Below, one piece after another: positions 34,676 to 42,857 of a stretch of 50,563 bases of DNA. Source of the DNA: JBBRYK01 sp038237665 (lineage in GTDB: Bacteria > Actinomycetota > Thermoleophilia > Gaiellales > Gaiellaceae); NCBI GenBank assembly GCA_038237665.1, contig JBBRYK010000013.1:1-50563 (forward strand), in the 5' to 3' direction. How positions within the stretch are numbered: position 1 is the first letter of the stretch; each line of letters opens with the position of its first letter. Below the pieces are notes generated by a model, which saw nothing but the letters and a program-made list of their open reading frames with translations, was not told the DNA's origin and ran no database searches. The translations under genes were made by a program, and so were the position numbers.

Positions 34676-36049
34676 CTAGGAGCCGAAGGGAACGAAGAAC
34701 TGGTCGGGCGGTACCTGGAGCGAGAAGGGAAGCGACGTGTCGCCACGGTCGAGCAGCCGCGCGCGAAGCGGCCCGCCGTCCGACGTGGTGTAGATCTGCG
34801 AGAAGATCCCGAACTGGTCCGTACTCAGAGTGCCGAGCTCTCTCCACGCGCCTCCCGACGACTGTTCGATCGCCACACGTTCCGGCCGCCCCGCCGGGGC
34901 TCGACCCCAGACGAAGACCTTGTTGTTGTCTTGGAAGGCAACGAAGGGAAACCGGAAGGCGTAGAGTGTCCGCTTCGGCTTCCAGCTCTCGAAGTAGAGA
35001 CCCGACTGGTAGAAGCTCGTGCGCAGCGGCTCGTCTCGTAGGCGCCACCAGACGACTGTGCTGACTCCCGCCGCCCACATCCGGTACAGCGCTTCGGCGG
35101 TCCAGCGGGACTGGAGCCCGACCGGAACCCCTTTTGGGTCCGGCGGGTCGGTGTCCCAGGCGAACTCGGTCACCCAGAACCGGATCTTGCGACTGGAGAG
35201 CGCGTTGTGCGCCCTGATCTGGCTCCGAAGGAGACTCCCCATCTCGCTGAGATCGCCGAGCGACACGTCGTCGTTCCCGTTCGCGTGATGGGTCGGACCT
35301 CCGGACGTATACGGGTGGTGCGACCAGATGTCGAAGTGCACCGGAGCTGCGAAGAGCTGTCGCATGAAGAACAGGGGGCCGACCGCGGTCTCGGTCGTGA
35401 ACGGCGAACACCCGCCCGCGATCACCTCGTTCGCGCGGTCGACCTGGTGCAGCGCCGCTGCCGCGTCATTGACGAGATCGCGGTACCACGCTGCGACCTC
35501 GGTCTTCAGCTCGGGGCGGCCGGGATGGTTCGGCTCGTTCCAGACCTGCCAGTAGCGCACGAGCGGGAACTTGCCGCCGCGGTAGCGCTGCGTCGCAGCC
35601 TCCGCGAACTGCGCAAACTTCTTCGGATCGGCGAGGCCGTTCGGGAGGCGGCCCCAGGCCGGAGCGCCGGTGAGCGTGACGATCGGCTGCAACCCGAAAT
35701 CGACGATGTTCCTGATCTGGGCGTCGACGCCGCCCCAGCGGTACGCGGGATCTGACGGATTCCGCGGGTTGAAGCGCGGAGGCCGCTTCGCGGGCGCGAT
35801 CGCCCGCCAGTCGAGCGAGAAGCGGATGTACGTCGTCCCCGCGCTCCGCGCACGCGTGAGCCCGGGGCGGGCTGTCGGCCCGTCCAGCTCGAGCTGGTCG
35901 ACGAGGCCCGTCTCGAGGGGCCGGATCCCGGTCCGGGGCGAAGGCAACGAAGCCTCCGAGGCGGAGGCCGAAGCGGATACGAAGAGCACCGAACCGAGCA
36001 GCACCGACGCCGCCAGTCGCCGCGCCGAGGGTGGCGGCGGTAACGTCAC
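34676..36049 (-). CDS. Secreted glycoside hydrolase of clan GH-A (GH39/GH5-like)
   Basis: A 457-residue protein starting at GTG 36049. Residues 1-33 form a Sec signal peptide (basic 'SARRLAASVLLGSVLFVSA', then small residues). The TIM-barrel domain carries the acid/base Glu in 'QVWNEPNHPG' (about Glu172) and a probable nucleophile Glu in 'FWVTEFAWDT' (about Glu295), the spacing expected of retaining clan A enzymes. 'YIRFSLDWRAIAP' and 'TLTGAPAWGRLPNG' are beta-strand ends. It should cut a beta-linked glycan outside the cell. Being in a polysaccharide locus, it may trim or release product. The frame is open further upstream over the GT4 start; I rejected that part. Confidence 0.82.
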   Translation of the reverse strand: MTLPPPPSARRLAASVLLGSVLFVSASASASEASLPSPRTGIRPLETGLVDQLELDGPTARPGLTRARSAGTTYIRFSLDWRAIAPAKRPPRFNPRNPSDPAYRWGGVDAQIRNIVDFGLQPIVTLTGAPAWGRLPNGLADPKKFAQFAEAATQRYRGGKFPLVRYWQVWNEPNHPGRPELKTEVAAWYRDLVNDAAAALHQVDRANEVIAGGCSPFTTETAVGPLFFMRQLFAAPVHFDIWSHHPYTSGGPTHHANGNDDVSLGDLSEMGSLLRSQIRAHNALSSRKIRFWVTEFAWDTDPPDPKGVPVGLQSRWTAEALYRMWAAGVSTVVWWRLRDEPLRTSFYQSGLYFESWKPKRTLYAFRFPFVAFQDNNKVFVWGRAPAGRPERVAIEQSSGGAWRELGTLSTDQFGIFSQIYTTSDGGPLRARLLDRGDTSLPFSLQVPPDQFFVPFGS

Positions 36050-36054
36050 GCGCC

Positions 36055-37188
36055 GTGGCGGCCCGCGAACCCGAGCCCCGGGAAACGTCTGCCCCGATCG
36101 AAACCCGCGCCGCGATCGTGCACGACTGGTTCCAGGGCTTCCACGGGGCAGAGCGTACCGTCGAGGCAATTCGCGCCGGCCTCTTCGCCGAGGGCTGCGA
36201 GCCCGACGTGTTCACGTTCCAGGCCGCCCGCGAACTGCTCCCGGCAGAGCTCGCGCGGGCGATCGTGCGAGAGTCGAAGCTCGCCCGGCTCCCCGGCCTG
36301 CGCCAGCGCGGCCACGACCCGGGACGCTGGCGCTATCTGCTCCCGCTGATGCCGGGCTACTTCCGGCGGCTGCCCCTCGACTCCTACGACCTGGTGATCG
36401 CAACCTCACACGCCTTCGCGGTCCAGGCGCGGCCGCGCCGGGATGCAACCTACGTCTGCTACTGCTTCACGCCGCTCCGCTACGCCTGGTTGCCCGACAC
36501 CGACCGCCGGCTGCCTCTGCTCGGCGGCCGGCTGCGCAGGAGCGACCTCGAGGCGTCTCGGCGGCCCGACGGCTACGCCGCGATCTCGACCGCGGTTCGC
36601 GCCCGGATCCGCGAGTTCTACGGACGTGACGCCGAAGTGATCCATCCCCCGGTGGACGTCGACGACCTCGAGCCCGGGGCCGAGAAGGATCCGGGACGCT
36701 TCCTCTGGGTGCACCGGCTCGTGAGCTACAAGCGACCCGATGTCGTCGTGGAGGCGTTTCGTGAGCTGCCCTACCGGCTGACGATGGTCGGCGTCGGCCC
36801 GCTCGAGGAGGACCTGCGGCGGAGGCTGCCACCGAACGTCGAGCTCCTGCCCTGGCTTCCACGCGCAGAGCTCGCGCGGCTCTACGAGCGGAGCGCCGGG
36901 TTCCTCCATGTCGGTGAAGAGGACTTCGGCATCTCGATGGTCGAGGCGCTGGCCGCGGGAACGCCGGTGATCGGACTGGCCCGCGGCGGCGCGCTCGACA
37001 TCGTCCGCGACGGCGTTGACGGTGTACTGGTGGAGCGTCCTGAGCCTGCACTCGTGCGCGACGCGGTCAGGCGTGTGGTGGCGGAGAGCTGGGATGCGGG
37101 CGCTCTCGCTGCCCGCGCCGGCGACTTCTCTCGCGCTCGCTTCGTTAGGAAGCTGCGGGCGTACGTCGAGTCGCTGGCGACTTCGTAG
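36055..37188 (+). CDS. Glycosyltransferase family 4 (GT-B fold)
   Basis: A 377-residue GT4 of the type that opens 'AAIVHDWFQGFHGAERTVEA', where the Gly-x-x-Gly-Ala-Glu loop binds the donor. The donor half includes 'FLWVHRLVSYKRPDVVVEAF' and 'LTMVGVGPLEEDL'. The E-x7-E motif is in 'EDFGISMVEALAAGTPVI'. Related enzymes transfer mannose in polysaccharide and lipopolysaccharide assembly. The start is unsure: GTG 36031 would overlap the divergent hydrolase start, so I use GTG 36055. The 3' end overlaps the convergent Wzy-like gene by 44 bases. Confidence 0.88.
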   Translation: MAAREPEPRETSAPIETRAAIVHDWFQGFHGAERTVEAIRAGLFAEGCEPDVFTFQAARELLPAELARAIVRESKLARLPGLRQRGHDPGRWRYLLPLMPGYFRRLPLDSYDLVIATSHAFAVQARPRRDATYVCYCFTPLRYAWLPDTDRRLPLLGGRLRRSDLEASRRPDGYAAISTAVRARIREFYGRDAEVIHPPVDVDDLEPGAEKDPGRFLWVHRLVSYKRPDVVVEAFRELPYRLTMVGVGPLEEDLRRRLPPNVELLPWLPRAELARLYERSAGFLHVGEEDFGISMVEALAAGTPVIGLARGGALDIVRDGVDGVLVERPEPALVRDAVRRVVAESWDAGALAARAGDFSRARFVRKLRAYVESLATS

Positions 37189-39037
37189 GCGTCCGCGAGG
37201 CGGCGAAGGCTATGGCGAACACGAGGGCAGCGAGCAGGTCGGTCGGAGCCTCCTCCCAGATGTTCACCGCGGCCGCCGAAACGACGAGGAAGACTCCCAC
37301 CAGGGCGGCCGCCAGTCCTGGTGATCCGCGCTGTCGGCGGACAGTCGGCCACAGGAGGACCCCAAGCCAGGCGGCGCAGAGCCCGAGCCCGAGGATGCCG
37401 TACTGGAAGGACCACGAGACGTACAGGTTGTCGACCAGACCGGGGCCGTCGCTTTGCAGCGCCGCAGGCGTGCGCTCGAACCAGCGCTGCCAGATTCGTT
37501 CCGCCCGCGTCCGAGGTTTCGGAAGCCCCTGGATTCTCAGGTCCCGTATGTCGAGCTCTCCCGCCGGCTGGGCGCCGGAGTCAGGCGCCCCGACTTGGCG
37601 CAAAGTGAACCCCAGCGGAGCTTGGCGATTTGGGGTGCCGGGGATCCGCATGCGGACCGGGATAGGCCGATCGGATGGAATCGTCCGATTGACCAGCGTT
37701 TTCTCCGGACTCGTCGGGTCGTTGCCCAAGGTGACGATGAGCCGCTCAGGCCGCCCGACAGCCTGCAGCCGCGCGAAGAGTTCGAGCGGAGGGCGGCGCG
37801 CCAGTCGGGTCTCTACGATCGCCGCCTGCTCACCGGACGCTCTCATCCCGCTGTACGTGACTCGCCAGAACTGCGGGACCTGGAAGGGTCGTACCCAGCC
37901 GGCGGGGGCCACCTTCGCGTAGGCCGACCCGGCGGTTGCCGGACCGGCGCCGAAAGGCTCGACAGCCGACAAGTACTCGCCCCAGAGCGCGAAGCGCGCC
38001 TGAGCCGCCGACTTGAACGAGTCGAAGTGTCGTGGAGCCTCGACTGAAACCAAGATCGCCAGGGCGACCGCAGCTAGCGCCGCTGCCGACACGAATACTT
38101 TGCGTCTGTACGCCAACGCGACAACGAACAGCGCCGCGACGAGACCGATGAGCGCCGTGCGATCGACGGCCATGTAGATCCCCGCGGCGGCCGCAGGGAG
38201 AACCCAGGCGGTCGCGAGCACGAGCTTCCGATCTCGCCCCCCGAGGGCGAAGGCGGCCCAGCAGCACACCGCGATCACGAGCGCGTAGGAAAGCGGCGCC
38301 GCGGACGTGAAGCCCGCAAAGGCTCGAACGCCGCTTCCTCCGGCCGTTTCCCTGATGCGAGTCCCATAGGCGAGTCCCAGGTCGGAGAGGCCCTTGATTC
38401 CCTCCGACCGCTGCCACGCGGCAAGAATGATGCTCGCTCCGACGACGGCGACGAGCGCGCAGTAGATCGCCCTCCAGTCCCGCATACGGACTCGCGATCT
38501 CGCGACCGCCCAGCCGATCACGGCCGAAAGGAGCAGGACCTTCGCTCCCCAGACGGACGCCCGAAGGCTCGTGCCCGTGAGGAGGTAGCCCGCGTACACG
38601 GCGCCAAGCACAGCTGCGATCTGGACCTCCCGACGCGACGGTCGCTTCGCGGCGACGCTCCGGGCGACGACAACGGCGGCGAAGAGCTCGTTCCAATACA
38701 GCGCGTGGTCGCCTACGAAATCGGCGAGGAACCCGTTGAAGGCGCTGAGCACAACCGCGATCGGGAGCCCGTAGCGAAACGGGATGAAGCCGGCCACTGC
38801 GCCGAGAAGAAGGACGGCGATTGCCAGGACCGGTCGGTCGTGCGCCCCCGCCCGCGAGACGAAAAGAGCGGCAGTGCCCAAGGCGATCGCAGCCAGGGGC
38901 AGACCGACCGCCAGGGCAAGAATCCCATACGTGCCACGGGGCGGGACCGAGATTCGTGCGGGACCGTCGAGCCGTGTGTCGAGACGCAGCCTCCGGCCCT
39001 CCACCGACGACAGAATACGCGTGCGTGTGGTCGCCAC
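37145..39037 (-). CDS. Wzy/WaaL-like O-antigen polymerase/ligase with extracytoplasmic insertion (paralogue 2)
   Basis: A 630-residue polytopic protein, the same architecture as the gene at 13241. About ten N-terminal helices are followed by 'ALWGEYLSAVEPFGAGPATA'. A soluble beta-rich region of about 150 residues rich in Arg, Pro and Gly comes next, then 'VDNLYVSWSFQYGILG' and 'VNIWEEAPTDLLAAL'. In the loop, 'LIVTLGNDP' and 'LDIRDLRIQGLPKP' line up with similar strands in the paralogues. The family joins or ligates glycans on the outer face of the membrane. GTG 39037 starts it, and the TAA lies 44 bases inside the convergent GT4 gene. It stands 19 bases downstream of the TPR-bearing ligase gene. 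Confidence 0.8.
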   Translation of the reverse strand: MATTRTRILSSVEGRRLRLDTRLDGPARISVPPRGTYGILALAVGLPLAAIALGTAALFVSRAGAHDRPVLAIAVLLLGAVAGFIPFRYGLPIAVVLSAFNGFLADFVGDHALYWNELFAAVVVARSVAAKRPSRREVQIAAVLGAVYAGYLLTGTSLRASVWGAKVLLLSAVIGWAVARSRVRMRDWRAIYCALVAVVGASIILAAWQRSEGIKGLSDLGLAYGTRIRETAGGSGVRAFAGFTSAAPLSYALVIAVCCWAAFALGGRDRKLVLATAWVLPAAAAGIYMAVDRTALIGLVAALFVVALAYRRKVFVSAAALAAVALAILVSVEAPRHFDSFKSAAQARFALWGEYLSAVEPFGAGPATAGSAYAKVAPAGWVRPFQVPQFWRVTYSGMRASGEQAAIVETRLARRPPLELFARLQAVGRPERLIVTLGNDPTSPEKTLVNRTIPSDRPIPVRMRIPGTPNRQAPLGFTLRQVGAPDSGAQPAGELDIRDLRIQGLPKPRTRAERIWQRWFERTPAALQSDGPGLVDNLYVSWSFQYGILGLGLCAAWLGVLLWPTVRRQRGSPGLAAALVGVFLVVSAAAVNIWEEAPTDLLAALVFAIAFAASRTPTKSPATRRTPAAS

Positions 39038-39056
39038 TCCGGCAGCAGCCGGCCGT

Positions 39057-40928
39057 TTAATGACGGGTGAAGATCAGCGACCGCGGATTCAGGGCCCTGG
39101 CGCGGGCGAGGCTCCGCCGCGCAGCCCCGATGTGACCGCGCTTCGTCTGAATGCGGGCCTTTGTCAGCCAGAGATGCCAGTCCTCACGGTCCCGCCTGAT
39201 CGCCTGGCCGATCCGGCGCTCGGCCTGGCCGAGGAAGCCCGCCTGCTCTTCGACCAGCGCCAGCTGGAGGTACGGCGTCGCGGCCCACGGCTCGATGTCT
39301 CGGGCCCCTTTTGCCGCCGAGAGGGCGGCGGCGGTATCGCGACGTTCCACCGCCGACCGGCTTGCGTTGAGGCGGCCCTCCGCGAGCAGGCCGACGCCCT
39401 GCGCGACGATCAAGCCGACCCCGCCCACCACAGCTGCTGCGGCCAGGCCGATGCGCGGTCTGCGCGGGCTCGCCTCCTCGGGCTTGCCGCCGGTACCGAG
39501 CCCGCAGAGCAGCCCAAGGCAGGTGAAGCCGACGAGCGAGACGACCGTCAGCTCCCACATCCAGTCGATGGCCAGGGCGAAGAGAAAGGCGATCGAGGTC
39601 GCAAGCAGGGCCGCGCGTACCGTCCGTTCCGCGGGCGACGAGCGCAGGAGTCCCTGAAAGGCAATCGAGGTTGCGCAGAGCAGCGCCGCGAGCAGCAAGA
39701 CGGCACCGACGATGCCGAGCTCCCCGAGTGTCTCCAGGTACAGCGAATGAGCGTCGCGGACGAAGAACGCGAGGCTGCCGTGCTGCGCCCACCACTCCTG
39801 GAACGACGCGGCCCCCCCGCCCTCGACGGGGTTGTGCCTGAACTCGTCGAGCGACGAGTGCCAGAACTGCCAGCGGCCGCTTCCGTTGACGCTGAAGAGA
39901 TGCGACTGGACGAAGTCGTTGCGGGGCAGAACCGTCGGCGGGCGCTTGAACGCTTCGAAGTGCCGGATCGGGTGCGAGAACGCAATCCCGAGCACGACGC
40001 CGACGATCGCCACTGCCACCGCTACCCGCCCGGCCGCCGCCCTCGTCCGTAACAGAGGCAGATACCAGAGCCTGACGAGGAGAGCGTTACCGGTGAAAAA
40101 GCAGATCAGGAGGATCAGCAGTGCCGCCCCATGGCCGCCCGGCGTAGGCTCGGTCACCGAGGGGTTCACGAGCGCCGGCCGGCCGTGCAGCACGAGCACC
40201 GCAAGCACCGAGCCCACGCCGGCGATGAACGCGGTTTCGACAATCGGCCAGCGGTCGACTGCACAGACCGCGAGCACGAGGACGCCGAGCACGGCGGCCA
40301 GCACTCCTCCTCGCGACGCGGTCAGGTAGATCGCGCCCGAGAGGGCCGGAACCGCGGCGAGCGCCAGCGCGCGGGCTAGAAACGATCGCGAGGTAGCGGC
40401 AGTGTGCAGGAGCAGCGGATAGCCGAGCGCCAGCAGGATCGCGAGTCCGTTCCAGTAGTCCACCGGATAGCTCAGCCGCGTATACGCCACCGGGAGGTAG
40501 GTCTTGAGATCCGCCTGGGAGACCAGGCTCGGGAACAGGCGCGCCGCGAGCGCGAGCACGCCGACGGCGGCGATCCCGAAGCCGATTCCGTCCGCGATCC
40601 GGGGAACGGTGAAAGTCGAGGCGGCCAGGGCGGCGAACACGAAGACGACGAGGAACAGTGAGACTCGGTCGAACTCGAAGAAGGCGCCCTCCGCGCTCGA
40701 CGCCCAGGTCGTGGAAAGCGCGGTCCAGACGGCGAAACCGGCGAGAAAGCCGGCCGGAGCGAGGGCCGGCCGCCAGCTGCGACCGACCGGGAGGATGCGC
40801 AGCACGACGCCGACGATCAGGGCCCAGGTCAGTGCGATCGCGAACGTCGTCCGGCTCGTCAGCGAGTAGGTCCCGCCGTCGTAGCCCGCCCAGAAGGTGA
40901 CCACCGCCGCGAGCAGCGTCACTATCAT
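39057..40928 (-). CDS. O-antigen ligase/polymerase family protein with C-terminal TPR-like helices
   Basis: A 623-residue membrane protein: about twelve hydrophobic segments, an extracytoplasmic loop 'FWHSSLDEFRHNPVEGGGAA' with 'QEWWAQHGSLAFFVRDAHSL', then 'LETLGELGIVGAVLLLAAL', the usual O-antigen ligase C-terminal motif series. The last 120 residues are soluble helical repeats ('WAATPYLQLALVEEQAG' and 'HLWLTKARIQTKRGHIGAA'), resembling TPRs that could bind partner proteins. I use ATG 40928; the frame is open to 41198, but the extra part is antisense to a secreted protein gene. The ATG sits on one arm of a 16-bp inverted repeat whose other arm holds the opposite gene's ATG. Confidence 0.82.
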   Translation of the reverse strand: MIVTLLAAVVTFWAGYDGGTYSLTSRTTFAIALTWALIVGVVLRILPVGRSWRPALAPAGFLAGFAVWTALSTTWASSAEGAFFEFDRVSLFLVVFVFAALAASTFTVPRIADGIGFGIAAVGVLALAARLFPSLVSQADLKTYLPVAYTRLSYPVDYWNGLAILLALGYPLLLHTAATSRSFLARALALAAVPALSGAIYLTASRGGVLAAVLGVLVLAVCAVDRWPIVETAFIAGVGSVLAVLVLHGRPALVNPSVTEPTPGGHGAALLILLICFFTGNALLVRLWYLPLLRTRAAAGRVAVAVAIVGVVLGIAFSHPIRHFEAFKRPPTVLPRNDFVQSHLFSVNGSGRWQFWHSSLDEFRHNPVEGGGAASFQEWWAQHGSLAFFVRDAHSLYLETLGELGIVGAVLLLAALLCATSIAFQGLLRSSPAERTVRAALLATSIAFLFALAIDWMWELTVVSLVGFTCLGLLCGLGTGGKPEEASPRRPRIGLAAAAVVGGVGLIVAQGVGLLAEGRLNASRSAVERRDTAAALSAAKGARDIEPWAATPYLQLALVEEQAGFLGQAERRIGQAIRRDREDWHLWLTKARIQTKRGHIGAARRSLARARALNPRSLIFTRH

Positions 40929-40941
40929 TCCTAGAGGAATG
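40926..40941. repeat. 16-bp inverted repeat CATTCCT-AG-AGGAATG holding two divergent start codons
   Basis: Each strand reads AGGAATG. The plus ATG is 40939-40941 and the minus ATG is 40926-40928. The AGGA touches each ATG, which is closer than a usual ribosome site, so at least one of the true starts may lie elsewhere. Confidence 0.6.
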
Positions 40942-41436
40942 GAACGTCGGCGAACAGCCAAGGCGCGCCTCGGAACGGCAATCGTGTCGGGCGTGGCGCT
41001 ACTCGCTTTGGGCGGGGAAGCAAGCGCAGCGAAGGCGCCTCCGCCGAAAGCGAAGGACGTGTCGGCCATCAGCCAGTACCGCGAGAGCATACCGAGTGGG
41101 TCCGGACCGATCCTCCCCGGCAACACGTCTTCGAGAACGCCTCTCCCACCGGCCACCGCCCGGAAGGTAGAGATCCAGGGCGGCACCGATACGCACACTC
41201 TGAGGAAGCTTGCCGAGGAGTCGAATTTCGGCGCGCCGCCACGCCACGCCCTTCCCGTTGTGCCGCGTCAGGTCGTCGTCGACAACGACCAGCATGGTCT
41301 CCCCTCGGCTGTCTTCATGAGCGCCGGAAACCTCGTCGGCGCAAACGGGAACAGCCACCTGACCGGGCTGGTCGTGATCATGGGGCTGATCGCCCTCGGC
41401 GCCGCGGCATCCGCGCTCCGCCGCCGGACTACCTAA
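40939..41436 (+). CDS. Small secreted protein with signal peptide and C-terminal membrane anchor, unknown function
   Basis: A 165-residue protein from ATG 40939 (a GTG at 40897 would add 14 residues). The N-terminus has basic residues, a hydrophobic stretch 'LGTAIVSGVALLALGG' and small residues 'EASAAKA', the pattern of a Sec signal peptide. The middle is Pro/Arg/Ser rich with no recognised domain. A C-terminal helix 'LTGLVVIMGLIALGAAASAL' followed by Arg-Arg-Arg would anchor it. The arrangement recalls wall- or membrane-anchored surface proteins of actinobacteria, but there is no LPxTG motif. No family recognised. Divergent from the TPR-bearing ligase gene; its TAA is 3 bases from the convergent thioredoxin-like gene. 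Confidence 0.6.
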   Translation: MERRRTAKARLGTAIVSGVALLALGGEASAAKAPPPKAKDVSAISQYRESIPSGSGPILPGNTSSRTPLPPATARKVEIQGGTDTHTLRKLAEESNFGAPPRHALPVVPRQVVVDNDQHGLPSAVFMSAGNLVGANGNSHLTGLVVIMGLIALGAAASALRRRTT

Positions 41437-41439
41437 CTG

Positions 41440-41736
41440 CTACTTCAGCCAGGGCGCGAGGAACGTCTCGATCTCACGGCAGCCGCGAGGCTGCTCGAGG
41501 CACCCACGGAGCTTCTGATCCTCGACGACGGCGATCGTCGGCGTTGCGCTGATGCGGAACCGATCGACGAGATCGGGACGCTCTGCGGCATCCACCCGGT
41601 AGAGCTTGAACGTCCCGTGGTTCTTGCGGCGCTGCAGCACCTGCGCCAGGAATCCCTCGACGCGCCGGCAGCGGCCGGACGAGTGGGAGTAGAAGAAAAC
41701 TAGACCGGGCTGGACCCGCACTCGATCGTCATCCAT
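41440..41736 (-). CDS. Thioredoxin-fold protein with degenerate active site
   Basis: A 98-residue thioredoxin-like protein. 'LVFFYSHSSGRCRRVEGFL' occupies the active-site position but has Ser20-Gly-Arg-Cys23 in place of Cys-x-x-Cys, so only one cysteine is left. 'FKLYRVDAAERPDLVDRF' and the cis-proline segment 'ISATPTIAVVED' (Pro66) are in the usual order. With a single active cysteine it would act through mixed disulphides or as a binding protein rather than a normal reductase. ATG 41736 overlaps the STAS gene by 8 bases, so the two are translated together. It is the last gene of the kinase/regulator operon. Confidence 0.8.
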   Translation of the reverse strand: MDDDRVRVQPGLVFFYSHSSGRCRRVEGFLAQVLQRRKNHGTFKLYRVDAAERPDLVDRFRISATPTIAVVEDQKLRGCLEQPRGCREIETFLAPWLK

Positions 41737-42109
41737 TCGAATCGGCGATCGCGGCGTCGATCGCCGCCGAGAGCGTACGCTCGAGCCCGAAGATCCCGTC
41801 CAGCCCGGTCACCTGGAAGACGCGCAACGTGCGGGGGTCGTCTGAAACGAGGACTACGCGTCCTCCACTCGCACGTAGGCGCTTCGCAGTGCCGACGAGC
41901 ACCCCGAGCGCAGTCGAATCGACGAACGGCGCGCTCAATAGGTCGACGATCACCTGTTGCCCACCGCACCCCTCAATGCGGTCCAGCTCGGTCTTCAGCG
42001 GGGCGGCGCCGTAGAGATCCAGCTCGCCGCAGGCCGTGACCACGTAGACGTCGCCGAACTGGGCGGCCCTGATGTCGACTCGAACCTCGGGGAGATGCTC
42101 GACCGGCAC
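41729..42109 (-). CDS. STAS-domain anti-sigma factor antagonist
   Basis: A 126-residue protein of the SpoIIAA/RsbV type. 'VYVVTACGELDLYGAAPL' is the first strand-turn, and 'QVIVDLLSAPFVDSTALGVL' contains the phosphorylatable Ser65. The unphosphorylated form would bind an anti-sigma kinase and free a sigma factor. No anti-sigma kinase or sigma factor gene is next to it. GTG 42109 follows the response regulator stop by 58 bases on the same strand, so it may be co-transcribed with the two-component pair. It overlaps the thioredoxin-like gene by 8 bases. Confidence 0.9.
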   Translation of the reverse strand: MPVEHLPEVRVDIRAAQFGDVYVVTACGELDLYGAAPLKTELDRIEGCGGQQVIVDLLSAPFVDSTALGVLVGTAKRLRASGGRVVLVSDDPRTLRVFQVTGLDGIFGLERTLSAAIDAAIADSNG

Positions 42110-42167
42110 GGCCGGGACGCTAGGTCATTGCGGTTGAGCGGGAGCTTCGAGTTCTATGAAGGTTTGC

Positions 42168-42857
42168 TCACACTTCGTCGAGCTTGTAGCCGACCCCCCG
42201 AACCGTCACGATCCGCTCCCGCCTCGTGTCCGGATCGACGCCCAGCTTGCGCCGGAGATTGGAGACATGAATGTCGCACGCCCGCTCGTCGCCGACGTAG
42301 GACGAGTCCCAGAGGTGCTGCATGATCTCGCGGCGCCCGTAGACCCGTCCCGGCTCCGCCGCCAGGAGCACCAGGAGCTTGAACTCAGACTGCGTCAGCT
42401 GAATCATCCGCCCGTCGACCGAGACCAGATGGCGGACCAGGTCGAGCCGCAGGCCCCCGGCGCGGTACTCGGCAGGGCGGCCCCTTGCGCGGTCGAGCTC
42501 CCGGCGCCGGAGGATCGCTCGAATGCGCCCCAGAAGCTCCGGCATCGAGAACGGCTTGGTGACGTAGTCGTCGGCGCCGATCTCGAGCCCCAGCACGCGG
42601 TCGACCTCCGTGTCGCGCGCCGTCAGCATCAGGATCGGGACGTCGCTGACTCCGCGGAGACGGCGGCAGACCTCGAAGCCGGAGAGGCTCGGCAACACGG
42701 CGTCCAGGAGCACGACGTCGTAGTCCCCGGTTTCCGCTGCGGCGAGCGCCTCGCCGCCGTCGGCTCTGACGTCGACGTCGAAACCATCGGTCGTCAGCGC
42801 ATACGCGAGCGCATCCGTGATCGCGGGCTCGTCGTCGACGACCAGGACGCGCGTCAC
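42168..42857 (-). CDS. OmpR/PhoB-family response regulator
   Basis: A 229-residue regulator. The receiver domain has Asp8/Asp9, the phospho-acceptor Asp52 in 'VVLLDAVLPSLSG', and Lys101 in 'ADDYVTKPFSM'. The winged-helix DNA-binding half (about 130-229) ends 'ERIVTVRGVGYKLDEV', with the recognition helix in 'ACDIHVSNLRRKLG'. The long open frame upstream is antisense-like. I start the gene at GTG 42857, which overlaps the histidine kinase stop (GTGA). The pair is a normal kinase-regulator operon; targets are not visible, though the neighbouring polysaccharide genes are candidates. Confidence 0.93.
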   Translation of the reverse strand: MTRVLVVDDEPAITDALAYALTTDGFDVDVRADGGEALAAAETGDYDVVLLDAVLPSLSGFEVCRRLRGVSDVPILMLTARDTEVDRVLGLEIGADDYVTKPFSMPELLGRIRAILRRRELDRARGRPAEYRAGGLRLDLVRHLVSVDGRMIQLTQSEFKLLVLLAAEPGRVYGRREIMQHLWDSSYVGDERACDIHVSNLRRKLGVDPDTRRERIVTVRGVGYKLDEV

